Part shown: piece after piece, positions 17,561-26,866 of the stretch
Position numbering within the stretch: the stretch's first letter is position 1
Layout: every line of letters begins with the position of its first letter
From: Nocardioides sp. Root140
Lineage (GTDB): Bacteria > Actinomycetota > Actinomycetes > Propionibacteriales > Nocardioidaceae
Assembly (NCBI RefSeq): GCF_001426745.1
Contig: NZ_LMFI01000001.1
Location: forward strand, 1,449,441 to 1,513,440
Length of the DNA stretch: 64,000 nt
Direction of reading: 5' to 3'
The notes under the pieces: model-generated
The model's database searches: none
What the model was told of the DNA's origin: nothing
The model's input: the letters and a program-made list of their open reading frames with translations, nothing else
Translations under genes and position numbers: made by a program

Positions 17561-18541
17561 GTGACGACCACTCCCACCACCACTGCCTCAGCGTCGAGTG
17601 CAGCCGGGAACAGCTTCTCCGACGTCACGTCGTCGGAGAGTGCGCTGCGACGGTTCCTGCACGGTCTGCCCGGAGTCGACCAGGTTGGCGCCGAAGCACG
17701 CGCCGCCTCCCTCGGCACCCGGTCGATCAAGACCACTGCCAAGGACTACGCGATCGACCTCGCCATCAGGATGGTCGACCTGACCACCCTCGAGGGCCAG
17801 GACACCCACGGCAAGGTGCGGGCCCTGGCCAACAAGGCCATGCGACCCGACCCGGCCGACCCGACCTGCCCGCAGACCGCCGCGGTGTGCGTCTATCCAG
17901 ACATGGTCGCGGTCGCCAAGGAGACGCTCGGCACCAGCGGCGTCAACGTGGCAGCGGTCGCCACCGCGTTCCCGAGCGGTCGCGCCGCCCTCGACATCAA
18001 GCTGGCCGACACCCGCGACGCAGTCGAGGCAGGCGCCGACGAGATCGACATGGTCATCGACCGTGGTGCGTTCCTCTCCGGCCGCTACCTCGAGGTGTAC
18101 GACGAGATCGTGGCCGTCAAGGAAGCCTGCGGACCGGCCCACCTCAAGGTCATCTTCGAGACCGGCGAGCTGCAGACCTACGACAACGTACGACGCGCGT
18201 CGTGGCTGGCGATGATGGCCGGCGGTCACTTCATCAAGACCTCCACCGGCAAGGTGCAGCCGGCGGCCACGCTCCCCGTCACGATGATCATGCTCGAGGC
18301 GGTGCGCGACTTCCGCGAGGCCACCGGCCAGATGATCGGTGTGAAGCCCGCGGGCGGCATCCGCACCAGCAAGGACGCGATCAAGTACCTCGTGATGGTC
18401 AACGAGGTGGCCGGCCCCGACTGGCTCGACCCGGACTGGTTCCGCTTCGGCGCCTCCACGCTGCTCAACGACCTGCTGATGCAGCGCACCAAGATGACCA
18501 CCGGTCGCTACTCCGGCCCCGACTACTTCACGCTGGACTGA
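17561..18541 (+). CDS. deoC: Deoxyribose-phosphate aldolase
   Basis: Cleaves 2-deoxyribose 5-phosphate to glyceraldehyde 3-phosphate and acetaldehyde. 326 residues, longer than the E. coli type, as in other actinobacterial and animal-like DeoC. Schiff-base Lys226 in GHFIKTSTGK, proton-relay Lys262 in VKPAGGIR, and DIKLADTRDAVEAGADEIDMVID in the barrel core. A Thr/Ser-rich leader of about 20 residues precedes the fold. The two aldehyde dehydrogenase genes that follow are the natural sink for acetaldehyde (8 bp and 1-bp overlap), so the three form an operon. Confidence 0.94.
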   Translation: MTTTPTTTASASSAAGNSFSDVTSSESALRRFLHGLPGVDQVGAEARAASLGTRSIKTTAKDYAIDLAIRMVDLTTLEGQDTHGKVRALANKAMRPDPADPTCPQTAAVCVYPDMVAVAKETLGTSGVNVAAVATAFPSGRAALDIKLADTRDAVEAGADEIDMVIDRGAFLSGRYLEVYDEIVAVKEACGPAHLKVIFETGELQTYDNVRRASWLAMMAGGHFIKTSTGKVQPAATLPVTMIMLEAVRDFREATGQMIGVKPAGGIRTSKDAIKYLVMVNEVAGPDWLDPDWFRFGASTLLNDLLMQRTKMTTGRYSGPDYFTLD

Positions 18542-18548
18542 GGCAGAC

Positions 18549-20027
18549 ATGGCAACCAAGAAGGCCACCAAGACCCCCTCGACACAGTCGAGCCCCGTCT
18601 TCGACTACGCCCCGGCCCCCGAGTCGCGTGCGATCGTCGACATCAAGCCGTCGTACGGCCTGTTCATCAACGGCGAGTTCGTCGACGGCGGTGGCACCAG
18701 CTTCAAGACGATCAGCCCGGCCACCGAGGAGGTGCTCGCCGAGATCGCCGAGGCCGACGAGGCCGACATCGACACCGCGGTGAAGGCGGCCCGTCGCGCG
18801 CACACCCGGGTCTGGGGCCGGATGCCCGGCAAGGAGCGCGCGAAGTACCTCTACCGCATCGCGCGGATCATGCAGGAGCGCGGTCGTGAGATCGCGGTGC
18901 TCGAGTCGATCGACAACGGCAAGCCGATCAAGGAGTCCCGCGACGTCGACGTACCCGTCGCCGCGGCGCACTTCTTCTACTACGCCGGCTGGGCCGACAA
19001 GCTGGAGTACTCCGGCTACGGCACCCGGTCGCTGGGTGTCGCCGCGCAGGTCATCCCGTGGAACTTCCCGCTGCTGATGCTGGCCTGGAAGATCGCGCCC
19101 GCGCTGGCCGCCGGCAACACGGTGGTGCTCAAGCCGGCCGAGACGACGCCCCTGACCGCGCTGCTGTTCGCCGAGATCTGCCAGCAGGCCGACCTCCCGC
19201 CCGGCGTGGTCAACATCGTCACCGGCGCCGGTGACACCGGCCGCTTCCTGGTCGGTCACGACGACGTCGACAAGGTCGCGTTCACCGGCTCGACCGACGT
19301 CGGCCGCGCGATCGCCAAGGCCGTGGCCGGCACGAACAAGAAGGTCACCCTCGAGCTCGGCGGCAAGGCGGCCAACATCGTCTTCGACGACGCGCCGATC
19401 GACCAGGCCGTCGAGGGAATCGTCAACGGCATCTTCTTCAACCAGGGCCACGTCTGCTGCGCGGGCAGCCGGCTCCTCGTGCAGGAGAGCATCGCCGACG
19501 AAGTGCTCGAACGGCTCAAGAGGCGTATGGCGACGCTGCGCGTGGGCGACCCGCTCGACAAGAACACCGACGTCGGTGCGATCAACTCCGCCGAGCAGCT
19601 GGCCCGCATCAAGGAGCTGTCCGCGATCGGCGAGGAGGAAGGCGCCGGCCGCTGGTCGCCGCCGTGCGACCTGCCGAGCACCGGCTTCTGGTTCCCGCCG
19701 ACACTGTTCACCGGTGTCACCCAGGCCCACCGCATCGCGCGCGAGGAGATCTTCGGCCCGGTGCTGTCGGTGCTGACCTTCCGCACCCCGGCCGAGGCGG
19801 TCGAGAAGGCCAACAACACGCCGTACGGCCTCTCCGCCGGCGTGTGGACCGACAAGGGTTCCCGCATCCTCTGGATGGCCAACCAGCTGCGCGCCGGCGT
19901 GGTGTGGGCCAACACGTTCAACAAGTTCGACCCGACCAGCCCCTTCGGTGGCTACAAGGAGTCCGGCTACGGCCGCGAAGGCGGCCGGCACGGCCTCGAG
20001 GGTTACCTGAAGGCAGAGGTCAACTGA
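18549..20027 (+). CDS. Aldehyde dehydrogenase
   Basis: 492-residue NAD(P)-dependent aldehyde dehydrogenase. Seen: VIPWNFPLLMLAWK, coenzyme loop FTGSTDVGR, catalytic Glu in LELGGKAANIV, catalytic Cys in NQGHVCCAGSR, and EEIFGPVLSV. In the deoC operon it most likely oxidises the acetaldehyde released by DeoC to acetate (inference). Its N-terminus (MATKKATKTPSTQSS) is a flexible extension. Stop overlaps the next start as TGATG. Confidence 0.93.
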   Translation: MATKKATKTPSTQSSPVFDYAPAPESRAIVDIKPSYGLFINGEFVDGGGTSFKTISPATEEVLAEIAEADEADIDTAVKAARRAHTRVWGRMPGKERAKYLYRIARIMQERGREIAVLESIDNGKPIKESRDVDVPVAAAHFFYYAGWADKLEYSGYGTRSLGVAAQVIPWNFPLLMLAWKIAPALAAGNTVVLKPAETTPLTALLFAEICQQADLPPGVVNIVTGAGDTGRFLVGHDDVDKVAFTGSTDVGRAIAKAVAGTNKKVTLELGGKAANIVFDDAPIDQAVEGIVNGIFFNQGHVCCAGSRLLVQESIADEVLERLKRRMATLRVGDPLDKNTDVGAINSAEQLARIKELSAIGEEEGAGRWSPPCDLPSTGFWFPPTLFTGVTQAHRIAREEIFGPVLSVLTFRTPAEAVEKANNTPYGLSAGVWTDKGSRILWMANQLRAGVVWANTFNKFDPTSPFGGYKESGYGREGGRHGLEGYLKAEVN

Positions 20028-20896
20028 TGGCTCGCATCGACGTCCGCAAGACGTACAAGCTCTACATCGGCGGCGCGTTCCCGCGCTCGGAGTCCGGCTA
20101 CTCGTACGTCGTGAACGACGCGAAGGGGAAGTTCATGGCCAACGCATCCCTGGCCTCCCGCAAGGACGCCCGCGACGCGGTCCAGGCCGCCCGCAAGGCG
20201 TTCCCGGGCTGGGCCGCGCGTACGGCGTACAACCGGGCCCAGATCGTCTACCGCATCGCCGAGGTGATGGAAGACCGTCGCCCGCAGTTCGTCGACGCCG
20301 TCCAGAGGTCCGAGGGGCGCACCGCCGCACAGGCCAACAAGGTTGTCGACGACGCCATCGACCGACTGGTCTGGTACGCCGGGTGGGCCGACAAGATCAC
20401 CCAGGTCGTCGGCGGAGCGAATCCGGTCGCGGGACCGTTCTTCAACCTCTCGACCCCCGAGCCGACCGGCGTCGTGGCTGTCTTCGCTCCGCAGGAGTCC
20501 AGCCTGCTGGGCCTGGTCAGCGTCGTGGCCCCGGCCATCGTGGTCGGCAACACCGTCGTGGTGACCTCGTCCTACGAGCGGCCGTTGCCGGCGGTCACGT
20601 TCGCCGAGGTGCTGGCCACCTCCGACGTGCCGGGCGGCGTGATCAACGTGCTCACCGGCTCCGCGGCCACCACGGGTCCGTGGCTGGCCTCGCACATGGA
20701 CGTCAACGCGATCGACCTCACCGGTGTGGCCGGCGACGCCGACCTGGCGAAGTCCCTCGAGGAGGCCTCGGCCGAGAACCTCAAGCGGGTACGCCGAGCG
20801 CCGTCGGCCGAGCCCGACTGGTCACTCGATCCCGGCATCGACCGGATGACCGGGGTCCTCGAGACCAAGACCGTCTGGCACCCCGTCGGCATCTGA
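20027..20896 (+). CDS. Truncated aldehyde-dehydrogenase-like protein without catalytic Cys
   Basis: 289 residues aligned only to the N-terminal coenzyme-binding half of the aldehyde dehydrogenase fold: KLYIGGAFPRSESG, AVQAARKAFPGWAARTAYNRAQIVYRIAEVMEDRR, GVVAVFAPQESSLLGLVSVVAPAIVVGNTVVV, DVPGGVINVLTG. The LELGG Glu motif is not found and the catalytic-Cys domain is missing; the chain ends ETKTVWHPVGI. The clean ATG overlap with the upstream gene and intact frame argue against simple decay. Possible roles are a regulatory or structural partner of the full-length enzyme; that is inference. Confidence 0.8.
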   Translation: MARIDVRKTYKLYIGGAFPRSESGYSYVVNDAKGKFMANASLASRKDARDAVQAARKAFPGWAARTAYNRAQIVYRIAEVMEDRRPQFVDAVQRSEGRTAAQANKVVDDAIDRLVWYAGWADKITQVVGGANPVAGPFFNLSTPEPTGVVAVFAPQESSLLGLVSVVAPAIVVGNTVVVTSSYERPLPAVTFAEVLATSDVPGGVINVLTGSAATTGPWLASHMDVNAIDLTGVAGDADLAKSLEEASAENLKRVRRAPSAEPDWSLDPGIDRMTGVLETKTVWHPVGI

Positions 20897-20900
20897 GGCG

Positions 20901-20923
20901 CCGGGACTCCGGGACTCCGGGAC
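20901..20923. repeat. Short tandem repeat (8 bp x 3)
   Basis: CCGGGACT repeated nearly three times between the stops of two convergent genes. Could fold weakly; a minor feature. Confidence 0.7.
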
Positions 20924-20925
20924 GC

Positions 20926-22518
20926 TCAGCGGGCCAGCAGCGCCTGCGAGATCACCGCGAGGATGTCGCGCGGGTCGCGGGCCGGGTAGGCCGATCCCCC
21001 GGTCGCCTCGGCGATCCGGGTCAGCTCGGTCATGTCGGCGTCCTCGGAGATGCCGATCGCGATGATGCGCACAGGTCGGGCCATGTCGGCCTCGGCGCGC
21101 AGCGTCTTCACCAGGGAGGACAGCCCGATCGACCCGGGGTCGTCGTTGGCGCCGTCGCTGAGGATGACCACCGAGTTGAAGTAGCGCTCGTCGTACTTCT
21201 TGATCGCCTCGCGGTAGGCGGCCAGCGTGGTGTCATAGAGTCCGGTGCCACCGGTGGTGCGGTCGACCAGACCCTCGATCGCGCCGACCAGCCGGGCGCC
21301 CTGGTCGCCCTCGCCGAGGGCCCGCAACGGCGCCAGCTGCTTGTAGTCGACGCCGGGGCCACCCTGGTCGATCGAGAACGACCACAGGCCGACCCGCGCA
21401 TTGCCGGGGAACTCCGACAGGGCGCGACGGGCTGCGTCGACGGCGAGCTCCATGCGGGTGCCGTCGCCGGTCTCGAAGTCCATCGACCCCGAGGCGTCGA
21501 CCACGGCCAGCATGCTGGTGGGCACGGTGAGGACGGTCCAGCGGCGCAGGTCGGACTGGACGTCGGCGATGTTCGGCTGGGGCAGCGCGGTCACGTCGCC
21601 GAAGCCGACACCGGCGGCCAGCGCGGTGCCGTCGGCCTTGCGGAAGTCGGCCTCGCTGAGCAGGTCCTGGCCGGCGCGTCCCTCGAGGTAGGAGACGAAC
21701 TCGCCCGACGCGTCGGTGGAGTCGTCGTCGACCTGGGCCATCGAGACCACGGGGTACTGGAGGAGCAACGTGCCGCTGTCGGGCACCACGAACGACAGCG
21801 CACCGTTCTGGCGCTTGGCGGCCAGGTAGTGCTGCTCGGTCACCGGCACCAGCTGCTTGGACGTCGTCGAGATCGCGGCCAGCACCTCGTCGGCCGGCTT
21901 CGCGGTGCGGGCGCCGTACTGCTGGGCCAACGGCACCATGCGGGCGGTGAGTTCGTCGGCGGAGGCGCCGGTCGCGCTGCTCTCCGCGCGAGGGGCGGCG
22001 AGGGCAGCCGCGGACGGACCGTCCTTGGTGGGGTCCTGGACGACGACTCGACCGCTCGACAACGCGTCGAACCAGGAGCCGGGTGCCGCGGCCGACGGGC
22101 CGCCGGCCAACGCCACGGGGCTGCTCGCGATCGCCTCGGAGAGCACCGTCGATCGCACGCCGGCATCGCTGAGCTGCTTGATCCACACGGGTGAGTCGGG
22201 GACCCACAGGTCGGGGGCGCTTGGGTCGCGGGCGACCAGGGCGTTGAGGGCCTCGGCCGGGACCATCGCGACGACCTGGACCTCCACGCAGTCGACCTCG
22301 TCGACCATCGCCTCGGCGGCCCGGGTGAGCGCCGGCGCGATGTCGGGGGCTGCTGCCACGGTGGTCGTCGAGGTGCTTGCGCAGGAGGAGTCCTCGCTGC
22401 GGGCGCGCCACAGCACAGCCGCCACCACACCGATGATCAGCACCAACACCAACAGGCCGATCCACAGTGGGAACCGGCTCGCCTTCTCCCGTTCGCGGGC
22501 ATGAGTTCCGCTGCCCAT
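20926..22518 (-). CDS. Membrane-anchored VWA-domain protein with substrate-binding-like N-terminal half
   Basis: 530 residues. One N-terminal membrane helix (about 17-39) with Arg/Lys on the inside, then an extracytoplasmic region of about 290 residues reminiscent of ABC solute-binding proteins (LWVPDSPVWIKQL..., ALAGGPSAAAPGSWFDAL), then a von Willebrand factor A domain (about 335-525) with complete MIDAS: DASGSM, the Thr in TTGGTGLYDT and Asp in ILSDGANDD. ATG at 22518 follows GGGAGG. The architecture is common in actinobacteria; function unknown, perhaps metal-dependent adhesion or surface sensing. Monocistronic. Confidence 0.85.
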   Translation of the reverse strand: MGSGTHAREREKASRFPLWIGLLVLVLIIGVVAAVLWRARSEDSSCASTSTTTVAAAPDIAPALTRAAEAMVDEVDCVEVQVVAMVPAEALNALVARDPSAPDLWVPDSPVWIKQLSDAGVRSTVLSEAIASSPVALAGGPSAAAPGSWFDALSSGRVVVQDPTKDGPSAAALAAPRAESSATGASADELTARMVPLAQQYGARTAKPADEVLAAISTTSKQLVPVTEQHYLAAKRQNGALSFVVPDSGTLLLQYPVVSMAQVDDDSTDASGEFVSYLEGRAGQDLLSEADFRKADGTALAAGVGFGDVTALPQPNIADVQSDLRRWTVLTVPTSMLAVVDASGSMDFETGDGTRMELAVDAARRALSEFPGNARVGLWSFSIDQGGPGVDYKQLAPLRALGEGDQGARLVGAIEGLVDRTTGGTGLYDTTLAAYREAIKKYDERYFNSVVILSDGANDDPGSIGLSSLVKTLRAEADMARPVRIIAIGISEDADMTELTRIAEATGGSAYPARDPRDILAVISQALLAR

Positions 22519-22670
22519 TGCGCCTCCCTACGCATGAATGCGAGTTGCCCCGCGAGGGCAGGGTAGTGCACAAAGGACGAACCGATGTAAACAACTCAAA
22601 CGTTATCCACCGAATCGATGACGCCCAGCAGGGCGGGAATCGGTGGGTGCAGGGCTGGCACAATGAGCGC

Positions 22671-23279
22671 GTGCATGCGCGTGTGATCGTCCTCGCCGGG
22701 CCTTCGGGCGCCGGGAAGTCCCGGCTGGCCCAGCGTACGGGGTTGCCGGTGCTGCGCCTCGACGACTTCTACAAGGACGGGTCCGACCCGACCCTCCCCC
22801 GGCTCACCGAGGGCGCCAACGCCGGCCTGGTCGACTGGGACCACCCCGACTCATGGCTGCCCGACGACGCGCTCGCGACCCTGAGCGAGCTCTGCCACAG
22901 CGGGTACGCCGAGGTGCCGGTCTACGAAATCGCGCAGAACGGTCGGTGCGGCTCGCACACCGTGCACCTCGACGGCTCGCCCCTGTTCGTCGCCGAGGGC
23001 ATCTTCGCGCAGGACATCGTGGCCGCCTGCGAGGAGGCCGGGCTCCTCGCCGCGGCGTACTGCGTGACCCAGCGGCCGGTCGTGACGTTCTGGCGTCGCC
23101 TGACCCGCGACCTTCGCGAACACCGCAAGCCACCGTTGGTGCTGCTCCGACGCGGCCTGGCGTTGATGCACAACCAGCGGGCCGTGGTGGCCGACGCGGT
23201 CGCCAAGGGATGCCGCCGCTCGACGCCCGACCAGGCGTTCCACGACATCGAGCGGATGCGTGTGGAGGCGACGCGGTGA
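22671..23279 (+). CDS. Uridine-kinase-like P-loop protein
   Basis: 202 residues. Walker A GPSGAGKS at 10-17, then LPVLRLDDFYKDGSDPTLP as in uridine kinases and phosphoribulokinases (LxxDxFY), VDWDHPDSW, and a later LTRDLREHRKPP stretch like a lid. Start taken at GTG 22671, with CACAAT 6 nt upstream suggesting a leaderless mRNA; the upstream in-frame extension covers the intergenic palindromes and is not protein-like. Would phosphorylate a nucleoside such as uridine or cytidine, in keeping with the nucleoside genes nearby; substrate not proven. Confidence 0.8.
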   Translation: MHARVIVLAGPSGAGKSRLAQRTGLPVLRLDDFYKDGSDPTLPRLTEGANAGLVDWDHPDSWLPDDALATLSELCHSGYAEVPVYEIAQNGRCGSHTVHLDGSPLFVAEGIFAQDIVAACEEAGLLAAAYCVTQRPVVTFWRRLTRDLREHRKPPLVLLRRGLALMHNQRAVVADAVAKGCRRSTPDQAFHDIERMRVEATR

Positions 23280-23815
23280 ACCCCTGGGACCAGCCCCTCC
23301 GCCAGCCCAACCAGCAGACCTGCGGCGCCGCCGTCCTCGTCGTGGCCCGCATGCTCAACGACCCCGCCTACCGCGACCGGGTCGCCACGGTTGACGACTT
23401 CCGCGACGAGACGCTCGCCATGCACCGCCGTACGACGAGCGGCGTCGACGTGCTCGGCCGGTTGCAGCTGCCGTGGCCGCGGGCGTTGGGCACTCCCCCG
23501 TGGGCGGTGGCCAACCAGATGACCGGTTCCTCGGGCGCACAGGGTGCGACCTATGCGCCGCACCTGGTGACCCCGTGGCGGCGCACCGACGCCCTCGAGC
23601 AGATCAAGTCGGCGGCCGATGCGGGCCACGTCGTGCCGCTCTTCGTCGGCAGTCGCTGGCTGCCGCGTCACGTGGTGCTGGTCCTCGACGCCGACCTGAC
23701 GGTCTACGACCCGGCACGCGGTGTGCGCGACCGCATCGAGCCGGACCGGTTCGTCGAGGGTGACGTGTCGGTCTCCGGCTGGTCGCGGCCGTGGTTCACG
23801 GTGCTGCCTGACTGA
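23276..23815 (+). CDS. Papain-fold (C39-like) cysteine peptidase homologue
   Basis: 179 residues starting at GTG 23276, which overlaps the kinase stop (GTGA). The N-terminal PNQQTCGAAVLVVARML places Gln and Cys as in C39/papain-like peptidases (oxyanion Gln, catalytic Cys), and LPRHVVLVLDADLTVYDPARG gives the His followed by an Asp/Asn strand. No signal peptide, no transporter nearby. No exact family was recognised. The coupling with a uridine-kinase-like gene is unusual. Confidence 0.65.
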   Translation: MNPWDQPLRQPNQQTCGAAVLVVARMLNDPAYRDRVATVDDFRDETLAMHRRTTSGVDVLGRLQLPWPRALGTPPWAVANQMTGSSGAQGATYAPHLVTPWRRTDALEQIKSAADAGHVVPLFVGSRWLPRHVVLVLDADLTVYDPARGVRDRIEPDRFVEGDVSVSGWSRPWFTVLPD

Positions 23816-23825
23816 ACGTCAGAGG

Positions 23826-24902
23826 CTAGGACGCCTCGGCCAGTGCGGCGTACCCCGGCTTGATCACGTCGTTGATGATCGCCAGCCGCTCGTCGAACGG
23901 CAAGAACGCCGACTTCATCGCGTTGATCGTGAACCACTGCAGGTCGTCGAGCCCGTAGCCGAACGCCTCGACCAGCGAGTGCATCTCGCGGGTCATCGAC
24001 GTGCCGCTCATCAGGCGGTTGTCGGTGTTGACCGTGACCCGGAAGCGCAGCTTGGTCAGCAACCCGATCGGGTGCTCCTCGATCGAAGCGGCCGCGCCGG
24101 TCTGGATGTTCGACCACGGGCACATCTCCAGCGGGATGCGCATGTCACGGACGTACGCCGCGAGGCGGCCCAGCTCGACGGTGCCGTCGTCGCCGACCGT
24201 GATGTCGTCGATGATGCGGACACCGTGGCCGAGCCGCTCGGCGCCGCACCACTGGATCGCCTGCCAGATCGACGGCAACCCGAAGGCCTCGCCGGCGTGG
24301 ATGGTGAAGTGGGCGTTCTCGCGCTGGAGGTACTCGAACGCGTCGAGGTGACGGGTCGGCGGGAAGCCGTCCTCGGCGCCGGCGATGTCGAAGCCGGCCA
24401 CTCCGCGGTCGCGCCACGCGACGGCCAGCTCGGCGATCTCGCGGGAGCGGGCCTGGTGGCGCATCGCGGTCAGCAGCTGGCGTACGACGATCCGCCCGCC
24501 GGCCGCCTCCATGCCGCGGTCGAAGCCGTCACGCACGGCTTCCACCACCTCGTCGAGGCTCAGCCCGCCGTCGAGGTGCTGCTCGGGTGCGTAGCGGATC
24601 TCGGCGTACACGACCCCGTCGGCGACCAGGTCCTCGACGCACTCGCGCGCGATCCGCTCCAGCGCCGACGCGGTCTGCATCACCGCGACGGTGTGGTCGA
24701 AGGTCTCGAGGTAGCGCACCAGCGATCCGGAGTTCGCGGCATCGGCGAACCACTGTCCGAGCAAGCTGTCGTCGTCGACGGGCAGCTCGTGACCGATGGC
24801 ATGGGCCAGCTCGGCCACCGTCTGCGGGCGGACACCACCGTCGAGGTGGTCGTGCAGCAACACCTTGGGGGCACGTCGTACGACGTCGGCAGTCAGGGAC
24901 AC
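23826..24902 (-). CDS. add: Adenosine deaminase
   Basis: Converts (deoxy)adenosine to (deoxy)inosine, feeding the purine nucleoside phosphorylase. 358 residues. Zinc ligands in LLHDHLDGG (His17, His19 by the chosen start), [16 protein letters not shown], and the Asp pair in [16 protein letters not shown] at 24902 is chosen since CATGAT lies 6 nt upstream and the protein begins [22 protein letters not shown] as in relatives; a frame extending to 25169 overlaps the divergent MaoC gene. Convergent with the peptidase-like gene (10 bp apart). Confidence 0.94.
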   Translation of the reverse strand: MSLTADVVRRAPKVLLHDHLDGGVRPQTVAELAHAIGHELPVDDDSLLGQWFADAANSGSLVRYLETFDHTVAVMQTASALERIARECVEDLVADGVVYAEIRYAPEQHLDGGLSLDEVVEAVRDGFDRGMEAAGGRIVVRQLLTAMRHQARSREIAELAVAWRDRGVAGFDIAGAEDGFPPTRHLDAFEYLQRENAHFTIHAGEAFGLPSIWQAIQWCGAERLGHGVRIIDDITVGDDGTVELGRLAAYVRDMRIPLEMCPWSNIQTGAAASIEEHPIGLLTKLRFRVTVNTDNRLMSGTSMTREMHSLVEAFGYGLDDLQWFTINAMKSAFLPFDERLAIINDVIKPGYAALAEAS

Positions 24903-24993
24903 CTGCCCATCATGGCAGCGAAGCGCACGGAGGGTGAGACAACACGGTTGGACGCGTCGTGGGGAACGGCGTGAACGACTACGCTCCACAGGT

Positions 24994-25446
24994 ATGCGCG
25001 TCTTCACGACATTCGATGAACTGACCGAAGCTGCCGGCACCGACCTCGGCACCAGCGAGTGGCTGACCGTCGACCAGCGCCGGGTCAACGCCTTCGCCGA
25101 CGCCACCGGTGACCACCAGTGGATCCACGTCGACCTCGAGCGGGCCAAGGACGGTCCCTTCGGCGGCACGATCGCCCACGGCTACCTGACCCTGTCGCTG
25201 ATCCCGTGGCTGGGCAGCCAGATCTTCACGTTGCAGACGCCGGGGGCCAAGCTGAACTACGGCGTCAACAAGGTGCGCTTCCCGAACCCGCTCAAGGTCG
25301 GCAAGCGGATCCGCTCGCACGTCGCCATCGCGGACGTCGTCGACATCCCCGCCGGCAAGCAGCTCACCGTGCGCCACACGATCGAGATCGAGGACGAGGC
25401 CAAGCCCGCCTGCGTCGCCGAGACCGTCGTACTCCTGCTCCCCTGA
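24994..25446 (+). CDS. MaoC-like (R)-specific enoyl-CoA hydratase
   Basis: 150-residue single hot-dog domain. The hydratase motif is visible: [14 protein letters not shown] with catalytic Asp and His, then [33 protein letters not shown] is the usual next strand pair. Hydrates trans-2-enoyl-CoA. TACGCT lies 8 nt before the ATG, so the leader would be at most a base or two. It stands alone between the add and deoA genes; no operon partner. Confidence 0.88.
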   Translation: MRVFTTFDELTEAAGTDLGTSEWLTVDQRRVNAFADATGDHQWIHVDLERAKDGPFGGTIAHGYLTLSLIPWLGSQIFTLQTPGAKLNYGVNKVRFPNPLKVGKRIRSHVAIADVVDIPAGKQLTVRHTIEIEDEAKPACVAETVVLLLP

Positions 25447-25579
25447 TCCGCCCGCGCCACCCCCACTCGAGTAACGCGGGGTTACGGTCGCTCCACACGC
25501 GTTCTGACACGGGCGAACCGTCAACAGCACCGCACAAGAGCCGCTGTGCAGGCACCGCCGTACGACGACCCGGGCGGGG

Positions 25580-26866
25580 TCAGGCGATGCGGTCGATCAC
25601 CAACGGCTGCGGGGTGTACGCCGACCCGTCGGTGCCGATGTCGTAGCCGCCCTCGAGTGAGGCCAGCGCACGGTCGAAGCGTTCCGGCTCGTCGGTCAGC
25701 AGCGTGAACAGCGGCTGGCCCTCGGTGACCTCGTCACCGGGGCGTGCGTGCCAGACCACGCCCGCCCCGTCCTGCACGGCGTCACCGAGCTTGGCGCGTC
25801 CGGCACCGAGCCGCCACGACGCCAGCCCGACCGCCATCGCGTCGAGCCGGGTCAGCACGCCGGAGGCCGGTGCGTTCACCACGTGCGACTCGCGGGCGGT
25901 GGCCATGGGGGCGTCGGGGTCGCCGTCCTGGGCCCGGATCATCGCCTTCCAGGCGTCCATGGCGGAGCCGTCGGCCAGCTTGTCGGCCGGGTCGAGATCG
26001 GTGACTCCGGCGCCGGCCAGCATCTCGCGGGCCAGGGCCAGGGTCAGCTCGACCACGTCGGCCGGCCCGCCCCCGGCGAGCACCTCGACCGACTCGGCGA
26101 CCTCGATCGCGTTGCCTGCGGTGAAGCCGAGGGGGGTGGACATGTCGGTGAGCAGGGCGACCGTGTGCACGCCGGCGTCCTTGCCGAGCGAGACCATCGT
26201 CTCGGCCAGCTCGCGGGCCTTGTCGAGGTCCTTCATGAAGGCACCGGTGCCGACCTTCACGTCGAGCACCAACGAGCCGGTGCCTTCGGCGATCTTCTTC
26301 GACATGATCGACGAGGCGATCAGCGGGATCGCCTCGACGGTGCCGGTCACGTCGCGCAGCGCGTAGAGCTTCTTGTCGGCCGGGGCCAGGCCGGTGCCGG
26401 CGGCACAGATCACCGCGCCGATGCTCTCGAGCTGGTCGAGCATCTCCTCGTTGCTCAGCGCCGCCCGCCAGCCGGGGATCGCCTCGAGCTTGTCGAGGGT
26501 GCCGCCGGTGTGGCCCAGTCCCCGGCCGGACAGCTGGGGAACCGCGACACCGCAGGCGGCCACGAGCGGGGCCAACGGCAAGGTGATCTTGTCGCCGACA
26601 CCGCCGGTGGAGTGCTTGTCGGACGTCGGGCGCGACAGGGTGGAGAAGTCCATCCGCTCCCCCGACGCGATCATCGCGTTGGTCCAGCGGGAGATCTCGC
26701 GGCGGTTCATGCCGTTGAGCAGGATCGCCATCGCCAGCGCCGACATCTGCTCGTCGGCCACCACACCGTCGGTGTAGTGGGCGATCACCCAGTCGATCTG
26801 GCTGTCGGTGAGCTCCTGGCCGTCGCGCTTGGCGGAGATCACCTCGACGGCGTCGTGCTGGGTCAC
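25580..26866 (-). CDS. deoA: Thymidine (pyrimidine-nucleoside) phosphorylase
   Basis: 428 residues. Phosphorolyses thymidine or deoxyuridine to base and deoxyribose 1-phosphate. Signature SGRGLGHTGGTLDKLEAIPG, phosphate-binding KHSTGGVGDK, DVKVGTGAFM and the C-terminal swivel domain. GTG at 26866 preceded by GAAGGAG; it overlaps the cdd stop as GTGA, so translation is coupled. Last gene of the nucleoside operon. Confidence 0.95.
   Translation of the reverse strand: MTQHDAVEVISAKRDGQELTDSQIDWVIAHYTDGVVADEQMSALAMAILLNGMNRREISRWTNAMIASGERMDFSTLSRPTSDKHSTGGVGDKITLPLAPLVAACGVAVPQLSGRGLGHTGGTLDKLEAIPGWRAALSNEEMLDQLESIGAVICAAGTGLAPADKKLYALRDVTGTVEAIPLIASSIMSKKIAEGTGSLVLDVKVGTGAFMKDLDKARELAETMVSLGKDAGVHTVALLTDMSTPLGFTAGNAIEVAESVEVLAGGGPADVVELTLALAREMLAGAGVTDLDPADKLADGSAMDAWKAMIRAQDGDPDAPMATARESHVVNAPASGVLTRLDAMAVGLASWRLGAGRAKLGDAVQDGAGVVWHARPGDEVTEGQPLFTLLTDEPERFDRALASLEGGYDIGTDGSAYTPQPLVIDRIA

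Noticed and set aside
20027-20896. Frameshifted pseudogene of a full-length aldehyde dehydrogenase
   Set aside because: Only 29 bp separate its stop from the convergent gene, leaving no room for a lost C-terminal half, and the frame is intact to its stop.
22613-22621. DnaA-box-like TTATCCACC in the VWA/uridine-kinase intergenic region
   Set aside because: A single isolated near-match; no cluster of boxes, no dnaA or dnaN gene. Not an origin.
24903-25169. Upstream extension of adenosine deaminase
   Set aside because: It would overlap the divergent MaoC gene and the family N-terminus begins at 24902.
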